From NCBI GenBank assembly GCA_019247605.1, contig JAFBAS010000099.1, positions 1-33,088 on the forward strand: 33,088 nucleotides of DNA. The letters run 5' to 3'. The notes beneath the pieces are model-generated. The model made no database searches. It was given only the letters and a program-made list of their open reading frames with translations, and was not told the DNA's origin. This stretch comes from Hyphomicrobiales bacterium. GTDB lineage: Bacteria; Pseudomonadota; Alphaproteobacteria; Rhizobiales; Beijerinckiaceae. Below, piece after piece: positions 8,369-15,749 of the stretch (position 1 is the first letter of the stretch; every line of letters begins with the position of its first letter). Position numbers and translations under genes: made by a program.

Positions 8369-9865
8369 TCAGTGTTGGCCGCCGCCAGACGAGTCTTGAA
8401 GGTGCTGGAGCACCGCATCGAGATTGAACGAAGCCGGCTTCTGACGCGGCGGGAATTGCTTGAACGCTTGTATCTGCTGCGCAACGAGCGCCTGCATGCT
8501 GTAGATGATATAGGCATGTGAGATCAGCCAATCCCAATAGGTATTCGAGTTCTCGTCAGCGCGCTCGAAAGGATCGCGGCGCAGGTTGAACATCTTCGGC
8601 GCTCTGAGCTTTACGAAGGGCTCGAACCAGCACATGAGCTGCTTGGCTCGCTGCTCCATGAGCACCACCTTCCAGTCTCCCATGCGGATAGCCAGGATGT
8701 CGCCGTCATCGCTGACGTAGAAAAAGAACTTCCTAGGACCTTCCTTGGCCTCACCGGTCACGTACGGGATGAGGTTGTAGCCGTCAATGTGCACTTTGTA
8801 GGTCTTCTTGCCGATCTTGTGACCCTTGAGCAGCTTGTCCTTGATCTCGGGTTCTCCCGCGGCCGCGAGCAAGGTCGGCAGCCAGTCCTGATGAGAAGCG
8901 ACGTCGTTGAACACCGAGCCGGGCTTGATCTTGCTGGGCCAGCGGACGAAGATCGGCACGCGCCAGCCGCCCTCCCAATTGGTGTTCTTCTCGCTGCGGT
9001 ACGGAGTGATTCCGGCATCCGGCCAGCTATTGTAATGCGGGCCGTTGTCGGTCGAATACATGACGATCGTGTTGTCGGCGATGCCGAGTTCGTCAAGTTT
9101 GTTCAGCATTGTGCCAATGTGCTCGTCATGTGCCACCATGACGTCGTTGTACTCCCCCTGACCATTGCTCTTGCCCTTGTGCTTCGCGGCACTGTGTGTG
9201 CGGAAGTGCATGCCGGTCGTGTTGTACCAGACGAAAAACGGCGTGCCGTCCTTGTGGCATTTGTCGACGAAGTTGAGCGCATGCTCGGTGACCTCTTCAT
9301 CGATGGTCTCCATGCGCTTCTTGTTGAGCGGGCCAGTATCCTCGACCTTCTGCCCGCCCTTGCCATCTGCCCAACAATGGAGCACGCCTCTTGGGCCGAA
9401 GCGCTTCTTGAATTCCGGATCCTTCGGATAGTCCGGATCCTCCGGTTCTTCCTCGGCGTTGAGGTGATAGAGGTTGCCGAAGAATTCGTCGAACCCGTGC
9501 GCGGTTGGCAGAAACTCGTCCTTGTCGCCAAGATGGTTTTTGCCGAACTGACCAGTCGCATAGCCGAGTGGCTTGAGCAGCTCCGCGATCGTCGGGTCCT
9601 CGGCGCGCAAGCCCACATCGGCACCCGGCATTCCAACCTTGGTGAGCCCGGTACGGACCGGGTTCTGTCCGGTGATGAAAGCGGCCCGGCCGGCCGTGCA
9701 GCTCTGCTGGCCGTAATAATCCGTGAAGGTCGCGCCCTCATTGCCGATCCTGTCGATGTTCGGCGTCCGATACCCCATCTGTCCTCGGTTGTTGTAGCTG
9801 ATATTCCACCAGCCGATGTCGTCACCCCAGAGGATGAGAATATTCGGTTTGCCTGTCGCCGCCAT
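8369..9865 (-). CDS. Arylsulfatase-family sulfatase, cytoplasmic type
   Basis: The 498-residue product is a type I sulfatase. The N-terminus PNILILWGDDIGWW gives metal ligands Asp15 and Asp16. The formylglycine site is Cys56 in CTAGR, matching the C-x-(P/A)-x-R signature converted by formylglycine-generating enzyme. STDNGPHYNSW carries the second Asp-Asn metal pair, and EGGWRVPIFVRWP and VASHQDWLPTLL are family blocks. There is no signal peptide after the chosen ATG, so hydrolysis would occur in the cytoplasm. That start has GAGGAG 7 nt upstream and gives MAATGKPN directly before the first strand; longer in-frame starts give a non-homologous leader. The gene sits between the DUF202 gene and the methyltransferase on the same strand. 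A sulfate-ester substrate is likely, but some family members act on phosphonate or phosphodiester bonds. Confidence 0.9.
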   Translation of the reverse strand: MAATGKPNILILWGDDIGWWNISYNNRGQMGYRTPNIDRIGNEGATFTDYYGQQSCTAGRAAFITGQNPVRTGLTKVGMPGADVGLRAEDPTIAELLKPLGYATGQFGKNHLGDKDEFLPTAHGFDEFFGNLYHLNAEEEPEDPDYPKDPEFKKRFGPRGVLHCWADGKGGQKVEDTGPLNKKRMETIDEEVTEHALNFVDKCHKDGTPFFVWYNTTGMHFRTHSAAKHKGKSNGQGEYNDVMVAHDEHIGTMLNKLDELGIADNTIVMYSTDNGPHYNSWPDAGITPYRSEKNTNWEGGWRVPIFVRWPSKIKPGSVFNDVASHQDWLPTLLAAAGEPEIKDKLLKGHKIGKKTYKVHIDGYNLIPYVTGEAKEGPRKFFFYVSDDGDILAIRMGDWKVVLMEQRAKQLMCWFEPFVKLRAPKMFNLRRDPFERADENSNTYWDWLISHAYIIYSMQALVAQQIQAFKQFPPRQKPASFNLDAVLQHLQDSSGGGQH

Positions 9866-9990
9866 CTCATCTGCTCCTCTTTGCTCGTGCTTCAGACCGA
9901 AGGCGTAGTCTGCGCCGCGGCTCGCATTTGTCGTCGGTCGCCGATCGGCGCGGCTTCCAGGAGTGATAGGCCCGCATGTGCACCGTCGCG

Positions 9991-10440
9991 CTATACGAGG
10001 CGCAACAGCACCGCAGAAAAAGCGAATAGGCCGATGCAGACGAGGAGGATGGCGACCGCCAACACGGGCGACTGCATTTTTTCCTTTTTCAATCCGGCTC
10101 TCATTCCGGCGATCGGCGCAAAGTCTGCGCTCCACAGATAGTTGATCGTCCAGCGGTATTGCCAAATCGAGATGAGCAGGGCGGCGATGCCGCTGAAGAT
10201 CAGCGCGAGCCCGAGGTATTTGGCGGCGCCTGGATGCTGAGGAGCTTGCACGCCGGGCATGTCATTGAGCCGCTCGAAGAATTGCACGATCGCAAAGCCG
10301 AAACCGATCAACGAGACCCCCGTGCGCAGCCATGACATCATCGTGCGCTCGATGCTCAGGCGCGTGCGAAGCCAGCCGAAATGGCTGTCCGAGGTCAGCC
10401 TGACCTCAAACCTCGGAGCGCTCTGGTGCGGATCTATCAT
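9991..10440 (-). CDS. DUF202-domain inner-membrane protein (YidH-like)
   Basis: The 149-residue product matches DUF202. A soluble N-terminus is followed by TRLSIERTMMSWLRTGVSL, the hallmark R-x(5)-R-T-x-x-(S/A)-W-x-R-T pattern. Three membrane helices lie at about residues 38-55, 74-92 and 127-147. ATG 10440 has GAGGAA 6 nt upstream and lies 10 nt beyond the stop of the preceding membrane-protein gene; an ATG at 10494 would overlap that gene. No biochemical role is established for the family. About 125 nt separate it from the sulfatase gene, enough for a separate promoter, although I see no strong one. Confidence 0.8.
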   Translation of the reverse strand: MIDPHQSAPRFEVRLTSDSHFGWLRTRLSIERTMMSWLRTGVSLIGFGFAIVQFFERLNDMPGVQAPQHPGAAKYLGLALIFSGIAALLISIWQYRWTINYLWSADFAPIAGMRAGLKKEKMQSPVLAVAILLVCIGLFAFSAVLLRLV

Positions 10441-10450
10441 CGGGAGTTCC

Positions 10451-10969
10451 TCACCGGCGATGGTTGACGCTGCCGGCTTCACCTGCCCGTCCAAGAAGGC
10501 GCGCTCGCGCGATGCGCAGAACGAGACCGCGGATGATCAAGTAGGGCGCGAAGGCGAGCAGCAACGCGACGGCGAGCGCTTCGTTCGGGTAAAACGTTTG
10601 GAGGACGAGTGACTGGTAGATCACATCCATCATCAAGCCCAGGAGAATGATCCTGGCCGTCGCATTGAGCGCTTCGCGAAGCAATCCGACCCGCTCTTGC
10701 GAATTGCGCAACAGCATCGCGAGGAAAGGGGATCGGCCCGCCCTTGCATCCTCTCGCCCGTCATGGACGGCGGCGATCGCCGCCATCAATGGCTGCAGGA
10801 CGAAGCGGAATCGCATCGGAGCATCCGTCCTGTCGAAGAGGTTGTGCCAAAGGCGTTGAAGCGTGTCGAACGTCACGCCATGCCATGCGACGCCACCTAC
10901 GAAGAGCGCCACCGCCAGCACGATCACGATCTTCGCCAAAGGGCCGAGACGTTGCGATCGGGCATCCAA
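10451..10969 (-). CDS. Small integral membrane protein, unrecognised family
   Basis: The 172-residue product has a hydrophobic helix at ~11-29 (IVIVLAVALFVGGVAW), a soluble middle containing AVHDGREDARAGRSPFLAML, and two further helices towards the C-terminus (IILLGLMMDVIYQSLVLQ; ALAVALLLAFAPYLIIRGLV), ending in a basic tail. I chose TTG 10969 because GGAGGAG lies 6 nt upstream. The in-frame extension to 11158 encodes a Cys/Arg/Ser-rich leader that looks non-coding. Its end is 10 nt from the DUF202 start, so the two are probably cotranscribed and may form a membrane pair. Function unknown. The 246 nt upstream, before the cupin gene, hold nothing I can name. Confidence 0.6.
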   Translation of the reverse strand: MDARSQRLGPLAKIVIVLAVALFVGGVAWHGVTFDTLQRLWHNLFDRTDAPMRFRFVLQPLMAAIAAVHDGREDARAGRSPFLAMLLRNSQERVGLLREALNATARIILLGLMMDVIYQSLVLQTFYPNEALAVALLLAFAPYLIIRGLVLRIARARLLGRAGEAGSVNHRR

Positions 10970-11215
10970 TATGCGCTCCTCCGTATGTCGTGTTGGAGAA
11001 AACCCACGCAAGCAGTCGCAAAAGAACGGGATTCCGGCGAAGGAAAGACTTAACGGGCGCATCAACCCAGGGAGAGCACGCGCCACGACTGAAAGGCTAC
11101 ATCGCGACCTGTGAGCTGCATTGCCATCAACGGCTGCGCCCACGAACATGGCCGCCAAGCTGAGCCCCGATGGTCGGTGACAAGCGGTTGCTCACGACAA
11201 GGTGACGACACTGAT

Positions 11216-11674
11216 CTATTTTTTGCTCGGATCGTCGGCCGGATCCGCATAAGTGATCGCGAACGGCCCCTGGCCATGCACCTGAACGACGGTCGGAGAA
11301 GTCGTCCAGGCGTAATGGTTCATCTTAGCGGGCGCTTCGGCAAAACCGCCGGCCTTCAGCAGCATGCCCTTCTTGGGATCGAGCTTGTCGCCTAGGCCGA
11401 TATGAAAATCGCCTGAGAGCACCGTGACGTATTCCGAGGTCGGGTGGTTGTGGGCCGGGATCTTGTAGCCTGCCGGCATTTTCAAGCGCAGGACATAAAG
11501 GTCGTCCTTGTAGGGGTCGCCCGAGACAACCGTGAATGTCGCACCGCGAGGCAAGACATTCGGCACGGGCGACCATTTCAGATCCTTGTCGTTCACCGGT
11601 GACGACATGTCTTGCGCCGCGGCCGATCCTGCCGCCGCAAGAAAAAATGACAGGGCAAGCGTGAATTCGCGCAT
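11216..11674 (-). CDS. Secreted cupin-domain protein
   Basis: The 152-residue product has a clear signal peptide (MREFTLALSFFLAAAGSAAA, cleavage just before QDMSS), so it is periplasmic. The rest is a single cupin barrel. Motif 1 is PAHNHPTSEYVTVLSGDFHIG, with two His and a Glu placed to bind a metal. Motif 2 is NHYAWTTSPTVVQVHGQGPF, with a His. ATG 11674 has GGGAGG 5 nt upstream. Cupins of this short exported kind are often annotated only as cupin-domain proteins; enzymatic and binding roles are both known, and nothing here decides between them. A candidate promoter lies at 11710-11738. Confidence 0.8.
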   Translation of the reverse strand: MREFTLALSFFLAAAGSAAAQDMSSPVNDKDLKWSPVPNVLPRGATFTVVSGDPYKDDLYVLRLKMPAGYKIPAHNHPTSEYVTVLSGDFHIGLGDKLDPKKGMLLKAGGFAEAPAKMNHYAWTTSPTVVQVHGQGPFAITYADPADDPSKK

Positions 11675-11709
11675 GATCACCTCCCGTTGCTCAAGAAATT
11701 CGGCGGGAA

Positions 11710-11738
11710 ATATTAGGCGACGCTGCGCGAATCTTCAA
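11710..11738 (-). promoter_or_regulatory. Candidate promoter of the cupin gene
   Basis: Read on the minus strand, TTGAAG (11738-11733) and TAATAT (11715-11710) are separated by 17 nt, each matching the sigma70 consensus at 4 of 6 positions. The -10 box ends 35 nt before the ATG. The surrounding DNA (about 11,700-11,770) is markedly AT-rich for this window, which supports a regulatory region. Confidence 0.4.
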
Positions 11739-11923
11739 TAAGGTAATATTTTTTTGCCGATTTTAGAGACGATGCTCATCGTATCCCCGGTTTACATCGC
11801 GGTCGCAAAGATGACGTAACCGAAACGCGGCATCGACGTGCCCGCGCCGGATCGCTTCACCCGGTTCTTACCCCGCACCAAATCGATCAACGGGGCAGTT
11901 CCGACCAACTTGCACGCCTGCGA

Positions 11924-12739
11924 ATGCATGTGATTAGATACGCAGAAGATCAGGGGACTAATTTGCTCAGACGTCGTTTTCTTCTTCCCATGCTAATTGC
12001 CGGGGCAGCCGTTTTTGGCTATCGCCCGTTTCGCGAGGCTGGGCGCAAAGCCTATCGTCAGCGCCCCCGGCCACGGCTTTTCCGTCGGATGCGGAACTTA
12101 GCGCTCTTGGCGCGTGGAAATTGGAACGGGATTCAACTCGCTTTCTCGAGACCGCGCGACGGTGTTACCTTTGTTCGCGGACTCGACTGGCTGAAGGCGA
12201 AAATCTTCGCCGGGGATGGCGGGCTCTTGCTCCCGCTCATTTACGCGAAAGACCTTTGGGTTATTGGAGAGAGTTCCAGAAAAGACGAACTCCGCGATAC
12301 GGCGGTGCTGATCACGCTCTACGCCTACGAGCTCATCCAGATCGACGGCGCAAAATGCGAGGACCGAAGCGCCCCGGGACACCGCCTGGACCAGCTCATC
12401 GCGGGCCGAGCCGATACGCTCAGATATATGAAAGCGTTGCCTGCAGAGACGAAGCAAAAACTCGCCGATGCCGCCATCGCCTTGGAGAAAGTCACGGCGC
12501 TGCGCCGGAAGGACGACGATCTTATCTGTCGCGGCGGATTGGACGAGATAAGGGCAGGGCTCGAAAGAGGAACGCAACATGAGGTGCCGACACCGCCGGG
12601 ACATCTGCCCGGCAAGTCGATCGGGGTCGCTCCTCCGGGAGATTTCGTTCCGAAATTTCTTTCGCCCGCGTTTTACAAACCGCTCCAGGATAAGGCCCGT
12701 TCGGAAATCCGGGAAAAATTCGCCCGGCTGATGCAGTGA
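11924..12739 (+). CDS. Hypothetical protein with N-terminal hydrophobic segment
   Basis: I do not recognise this 271-residue product. RRRFLLPMLIAGAAVFGYRP near the N-terminus is a basic region followed by a hydrophobic stretch and could be a membrane anchor or signal. The rest is soluble with mixed helices, a single-Cys segment ELIQIDGAKCEDRS, and a Pro/Gly-rich stretch (about residues 221-239: VPTPPGHLPGKSIGVAPPG) before a charged C-terminus. An alternative TTG at 11963 follows AGGGGA and would put the arginines directly at the N-terminus; it may be the real start. About 63 nt separate it from the next gene on the same strand. It opens a patch of less typical composition. Coding looks likely from length and composition, but no function is proposed. 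Confidence 0.6.
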   Translation: MHVIRYAEDQGTNLLRRRFLLPMLIAGAAVFGYRPFREAGRKAYRQRPRPRLFRRMRNLALLARGNWNGIQLAFSRPRDGVTFVRGLDWLKAKIFAGDGGLLLPLIYAKDLWVIGESSRKDELRDTAVLITLYAYELIQIDGAKCEDRSAPGHRLDQLIAGRADTLRYMKALPAETKQKLADAAIALEKVTALRRKDDDLICRGGLDEIRAGLERGTQHEVPTPPGHLPGKSIGVAPPGDFVPKFLSPAFYKPLQDKARSEIREKFARLMQ

Positions 12740-12802
12740 CCTAGCGCCTAAGCAAGCACCGACTCACGTTAACGCGAATGATTTTAGACGCGGGCAGAAA
12801 CA

Positions 12803-13414
12803 ATGCGGGACCGCATATTAGGAATAGCGTTTGCTGCGATCTTCGTGTTCACGACCGGTCATGCGAACGCTCATGACGAAGACGCCAAAACAGCACAAGC
12901 GAAAGCTCGTCTTTTGCGGGAGACGAGGGCCCTTTTCCAAGTCATGCGAGACGGCCAGCCACAACCCCAAGCCTGCGAGTTCAACAAGGTTTGGGAAAGC
13001 GAGCCTGTACGTTCAGATTTGGCGCAAGCAATCCCTGATCTGAAAGTCCATTCGAGGTTCATGCCCCGTACTTATGATATTGTACCTCAAAGTATCCTCG
13101 ATCCCAACAATGAGACACCGGAGGCATTTTGTGACTGGGAAGAGTCAAAAAGCAATTGGGAGAAGCGAATAGCAAGCTTTGAAAAAAGCGAAGAGAAGAC
13201 GCTCGCAATTCGCCGTTCATTGTATAGCTTTCCTATATTCACTCATCAATTCACAAAAGCAGCGATCTATGTAGGTCACAGCACTGACACACGGTACAAT
13301 GGACGAGGAAGAATCAAAGGAGAGCCACTGTTTTTGTTCGAAGGAATTGAGGTATTCGAAAAATCAAAAGGAACATGGCGACACCTGAAAACAATAACTC
13401 TCGGCATCACCTAA
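12803..13414 (+). CDS. Hypothetical secreted protein, AT-richer than its neighbours
   Basis: The 203-residue product starts MRDRILGIAFAAIFVFTTG with a likely cleavage after AHANA-like residues (about 22-24), so it is predicted to be periplasmic. The mature part is hydrophilic with two Cys (CEFNKVW and CDWEES) that could form a disulfide. The codons use many A/T third positions (for example gaaaaatcaaaaggaacatgg near 13,357-13,377), unlike the strongly GC-biased genes on both sides. That suggests recent acquisition. I recognise no family. The only identified neighbour on this side is a broken RES gene with the same AT-rich character. Confidence 0.65.
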   Translation: MRDRILGIAFAAIFVFTTGHANAHDEDAKTAQAKARLLRETRALFQVMRDGQPQPQACEFNKVWESEPVRSDLAQAIPDLKVHSRFMPRTYDIVPQSILDPNNETPEAFCDWEESKSNWEKRIASFEKSEEKTLAIRRSLYSFPIFTHQFTKAAIYVGHSTDTRYNGRGRIKGEPLFLFEGIEVFEKSKGTWRHLKTITLGIT

Positions 13415-13800
13415 TTAGGATTTACGCTCTCGATGATGCCGACGCCACTCAGACCAATTTACGAAGTGAGGTTCGGTGCCTTCGACGGTAAGCGAGGCAA
13501 GATCAATTCGGTCCGTGAAAAGCATAGCGTTTGCGCAGGACCATCGCGCGCTTGGAACGACTAGAGCGTCGAACCCAAGGAAATATGCGGCATCCGCAAT
13601 GTTCTCAGTCGGGCGGTAGTTGCGATCCTGATAAGTTGCAATGTTGACGCCGAGGTCCGCCAAGAGTGGCAAGTCGGTAAGATACAGGGTTTTGGTCGCC
13701 GTAACCTTCAGCCGGTGGACTCTAACGATATTTTTGAAGGGAAAACCGGCTGTAGGCTCAGAAGCGAATGGACTTCGGCAAGCGCTCCTGCGCGAATCTC
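13415..13800 (-). pseudogene. RES-domain toxin remnant: 5' truncated and frameshifted
   Basis: The distal 85 codons encode the C-terminal half of a RES domain: LGVNIATYQDRNYRPTENIA, then AAYFLGFDALVVPSARWSCA and ANAMLF, including the conserved Ser of PSAR. In-frame codons upstream continue as NIVRVHRLKVTATKTLYLTD. The still earlier part of the domain (GALAEVHSLLSLQPVFPSK, with the conserved Glu) is in another frame. The switch falls at an A5 run (T5 on the plus strand, 13731-13735); adding one base would join them as ...PSKNIVRVHRL. Nothing further upstream is present, because the deacetylase gene end lies there, so the N-terminal third is lost. RES toxins are NAD-degrading enzymes paired with Xre/MbcA-type antitoxins; no antitoxin gene is visible. 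I call this a decayed toxin gene. Confidence 0.7.
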
Positions 13801-13811
13801 GCGTGCTAACC

Positions 13812-14729
13812 CTACCCCCCGTGCTCGTGGCACCACTGCGCCACCTCGCGATGCGTCGCGAACCAGCATTTTCCGCTCGCCTTCATGTATTTGATCAGCC
13901 GTTCGAGAAGCGCGATACGGCTGCGGTGGCCGATGATGTGGGGGTGCATCGTCAAGAGGAAGAGCCCTCCTTCCGCGAGCGCGCCGTCAAACTCGGCGCG
14001 GAAAATCTCCTCGACCGCCGAGGGCGCCGTGTACGGGCGCAATCCCGAGAAGCGCTCCATGTTGAAATACACCGCATCGTCCTTGATCCATTCGGGCGGC
14101 AGCTCGACGATGCCGGTCGGCTCGCCATCGGCCGTGAGCTCGTAAGGTTCGTCATCCGCCATCAGGCTCGAATCGTAGAGGAGCTTCATTTCGCGGATGA
14201 TCCGCAAGGTGTTTACCGAGAAATCCCAGCTCGCCGTGCGCATGCCGACGGGATCGCGGCCGGCGAGTTTTGACAACACCTCGGCGGCGCGCAGGCTCAA
14301 ATCGCGCTCGGCCTTGTAGGGGAGCGTCGTATTGCGCTCATGGATCCAGGAATGGATGCCGATCTCATGGCCGTCGCCCGCAACTCCGCGCACTTCGTCG
14401 GGATGCAGGAGGGCGGAGACCGCCGGATAAAAGAAGCTCACCGGGATGGCTTCCTTCTGCATGAGAGCGCGCAGGCGGGGCACGCCCTGGCGATTGCCGT
14501 ATTGACCTTGGCTGATGCGCATCGGGCTCGGATCGGCATCGCGAAGCGGGATCGTCTCGTGGTCGGCATCGAATGAGAGCGCGACCGCGCAGCGCGCCCC
14601 GTTCGGCCAGGCTTTCGGCCGCAAGCTTCGCCCCGCGCGCGCCCGCTCGACAAGGCCGCGCCAAACCGGCTCTTTCCACTCCCAAGGCTCTCCCTTCGGT
14701 TCAGTTTTCTTGCCGTTCTTGCCGCTCAT
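13812..14729 (-). CDS. Polysaccharide deacetylase family protein (NodB-like fold)
   Basis: The 305-residue product has the NodB-homology motifs: SFDADHE near residue 53 (catalytic/metal Asp), HEIGIHSWIHER near 120 (H-x3-H type metal site), RTASWDFS, and a late LLTMHPHIIGHRSR block carrying the last conserved His. There is no signal peptide. Cytoplasmic members of this type, such as the PuuE-like and peptidoglycan-deacetylase-like groups, often act on small amide or ureide substrates rather than on wall polymers, so the substrate is open. AAGGGA precedes the ATG. It lies 30 nt downstream of the SDR gene on the same strand, suggesting a two-gene operon with a shared catabolic role. Confidence 0.85.
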   Translation of the reverse strand: MSGKNGKKTEPKGEPWEWKEPVWRGLVERARAGRSLRPKAWPNGARCAVALSFDADHETIPLRDADPSPMRISQGQYGNRQGVPRLRALMQKEAIPVSFFYPAVSALLHPDEVRGVAGDGHEIGIHSWIHERNTTLPYKAERDLSLRAAEVLSKLAGRDPVGMRTASWDFSVNTLRIIREMKLLYDSSLMADDEPYELTADGEPTGIVELPPEWIKDDAVYFNMERFSGLRPYTAPSAVEEIFRAEFDGALAEGGLFLLTMHPHIIGHRSRIALLERLIKYMKASGKCWFATHREVAQWCHEHGG

Positions 14730-14759
14730 TGACGCATTTCCCTTTTTCTCAATTGGATC

Positions 14760-15512
14760 TCATTTGCCGCCATCGACGCTGAGCACTTGCCCGTTGACGA
14801 AGCTTGCAAGGTCCGAGGCGAAGAAGATGACGGCATTGGCGATGTCCTGCGCCGAGCCGAGGCGCTTCAAGGCGATGCGCTCGACGAGCGCTTTCTGGCC
14901 GTCGGCCCCGTAACCCTCCCATTGCTTTTCCGTTGCCGCGTTCGAGCGGACGAATCCAGGCGCCACGCTGTTCACCGTGATGCCGAAAGGCCCAAGCTCA
15001 TGGGCGAGCTGGCGCGTCAACCCGACGATCGCATGCTTTGCCGAGCAATACGCCTGAATGCCGGTGAGCGAAGCCTGCAATCCCGCACCGGAGCTGATAT
15101 TGATGATCCGGCCCTGTTTGGCCTTCTTCATTCCGGACGCCGCGGCGCGGGACAAGGCGAAGGCCGCGCCGAGATTCACGGCGATGATCTTGTCCCAATC
15201 GGCATCCGAGACATCCTCGAGCGGTTTTGGGCCCTGGCCGGCGACACCGCCCGCATTGTTGACGAGAATGTCGATGGCTCCGCCCTCTTCCTTCTCGATC
15301 TCCTTGATCCAGGCGGACGAGGCGGCGCGATCGGTAAGATCGACGCGCTTCGTCGCGACACCGGCCTTCGCGGTGGCCGCAAGCTCTTTCTCGAGGACGT
15401 CGCAACCATGAACCCTTGCGCCTAGCGAAGCGAAGCTCTCGGCGATGGTTCGACCAAATCCGATGGCCGCCCCACTCACCACGACCGTCTTGCCCTTGAA
15501 GCTTATGTTCAT
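14760..15512 (-). CDS. SDR family oxidoreductase (FabG-like)
   Basis: The 250-residue product is a classical short-chain dehydrogenase. It has a cofactor loop SGAAIGFGRTIA, NNAGGVAG, the catalytic Ser in NISSGAG and the Tyr-x3-Lys in YCSAKHA, followed by PGFVRSN and the closing SFVNGQVLSVDGGK. Asp in the HGCDVLE segment after the second strand suggests NAD rather than NADP preference; this is an inference. ATG 15512 has GAGAAGG 5 nt upstream; a longer in-frame start adds an atypical 24-residue leader. It probably forms an operon with the deacetylase-family gene 30 nt downstream. Substrate specificity cannot be read from sequence. Confidence 0.88.
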   Translation of the reverse strand: MNISFKGKTVVVSGAAIGFGRTIAESFASLGARVHGCDVLEKELAATAKAGVATKRVDLTDRAASSAWIKEIEKEEGGAIDILVNNAGGVAGQGPKPLEDVSDADWDKIIAVNLGAAFALSRAAASGMKKAKQGRIINISSGAGLQASLTGIQAYCSAKHAIVGLTRQLAHELGPFGITVNSVAPGFVRSNAATEKQWEGYGADGQKALVERIALKRLGSAQDIANAVIFFASDLASFVNGQVLSVDGGK

Positions 15513-15749
15513 CTCGACCTTCTCCGTCGCTTCGCGCGCGAAGCCTTTCGAGCATAGCAAGGAACGCGAACTCGTCGCCTGCAAAATCCGAAAGCCCGCT
15601 GTGCGTTTACGAAGGCGTCACGGCGGCGAAATTCGTGATAGGCTGGAGCCACTGCGGCTTGCGAGGAAATCGCTTGGCCTAGAGAAATGCTTGGCCGAGA
15701 GGATTGCCGAGAGAAATAGAGCGCGCGAGCCGCGCCAAGGGAGGACATC

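Noticed and set aside
8789-10141. 450-codon open frame on the plus strand
   Set aside because: It is antisense to the sulfatase, whose formylglycine and metal motifs are unmistakable.
3527-10969. Antiphage signalling island (cyclase plus ATPase plus effectors)
   Set aside because: The cyclase is of the ordinary ATPase/TPR regulatory type with its own promoter, the neighbours are convergent metabolic genes, and no recognisable effector is present.
10970-11158. N-terminal extension of the 172-residue membrane protein
   Set aside because: The extension lacks hydrophobic or conserved character, and a strong GGAGGAG sits just before the inner TTG.
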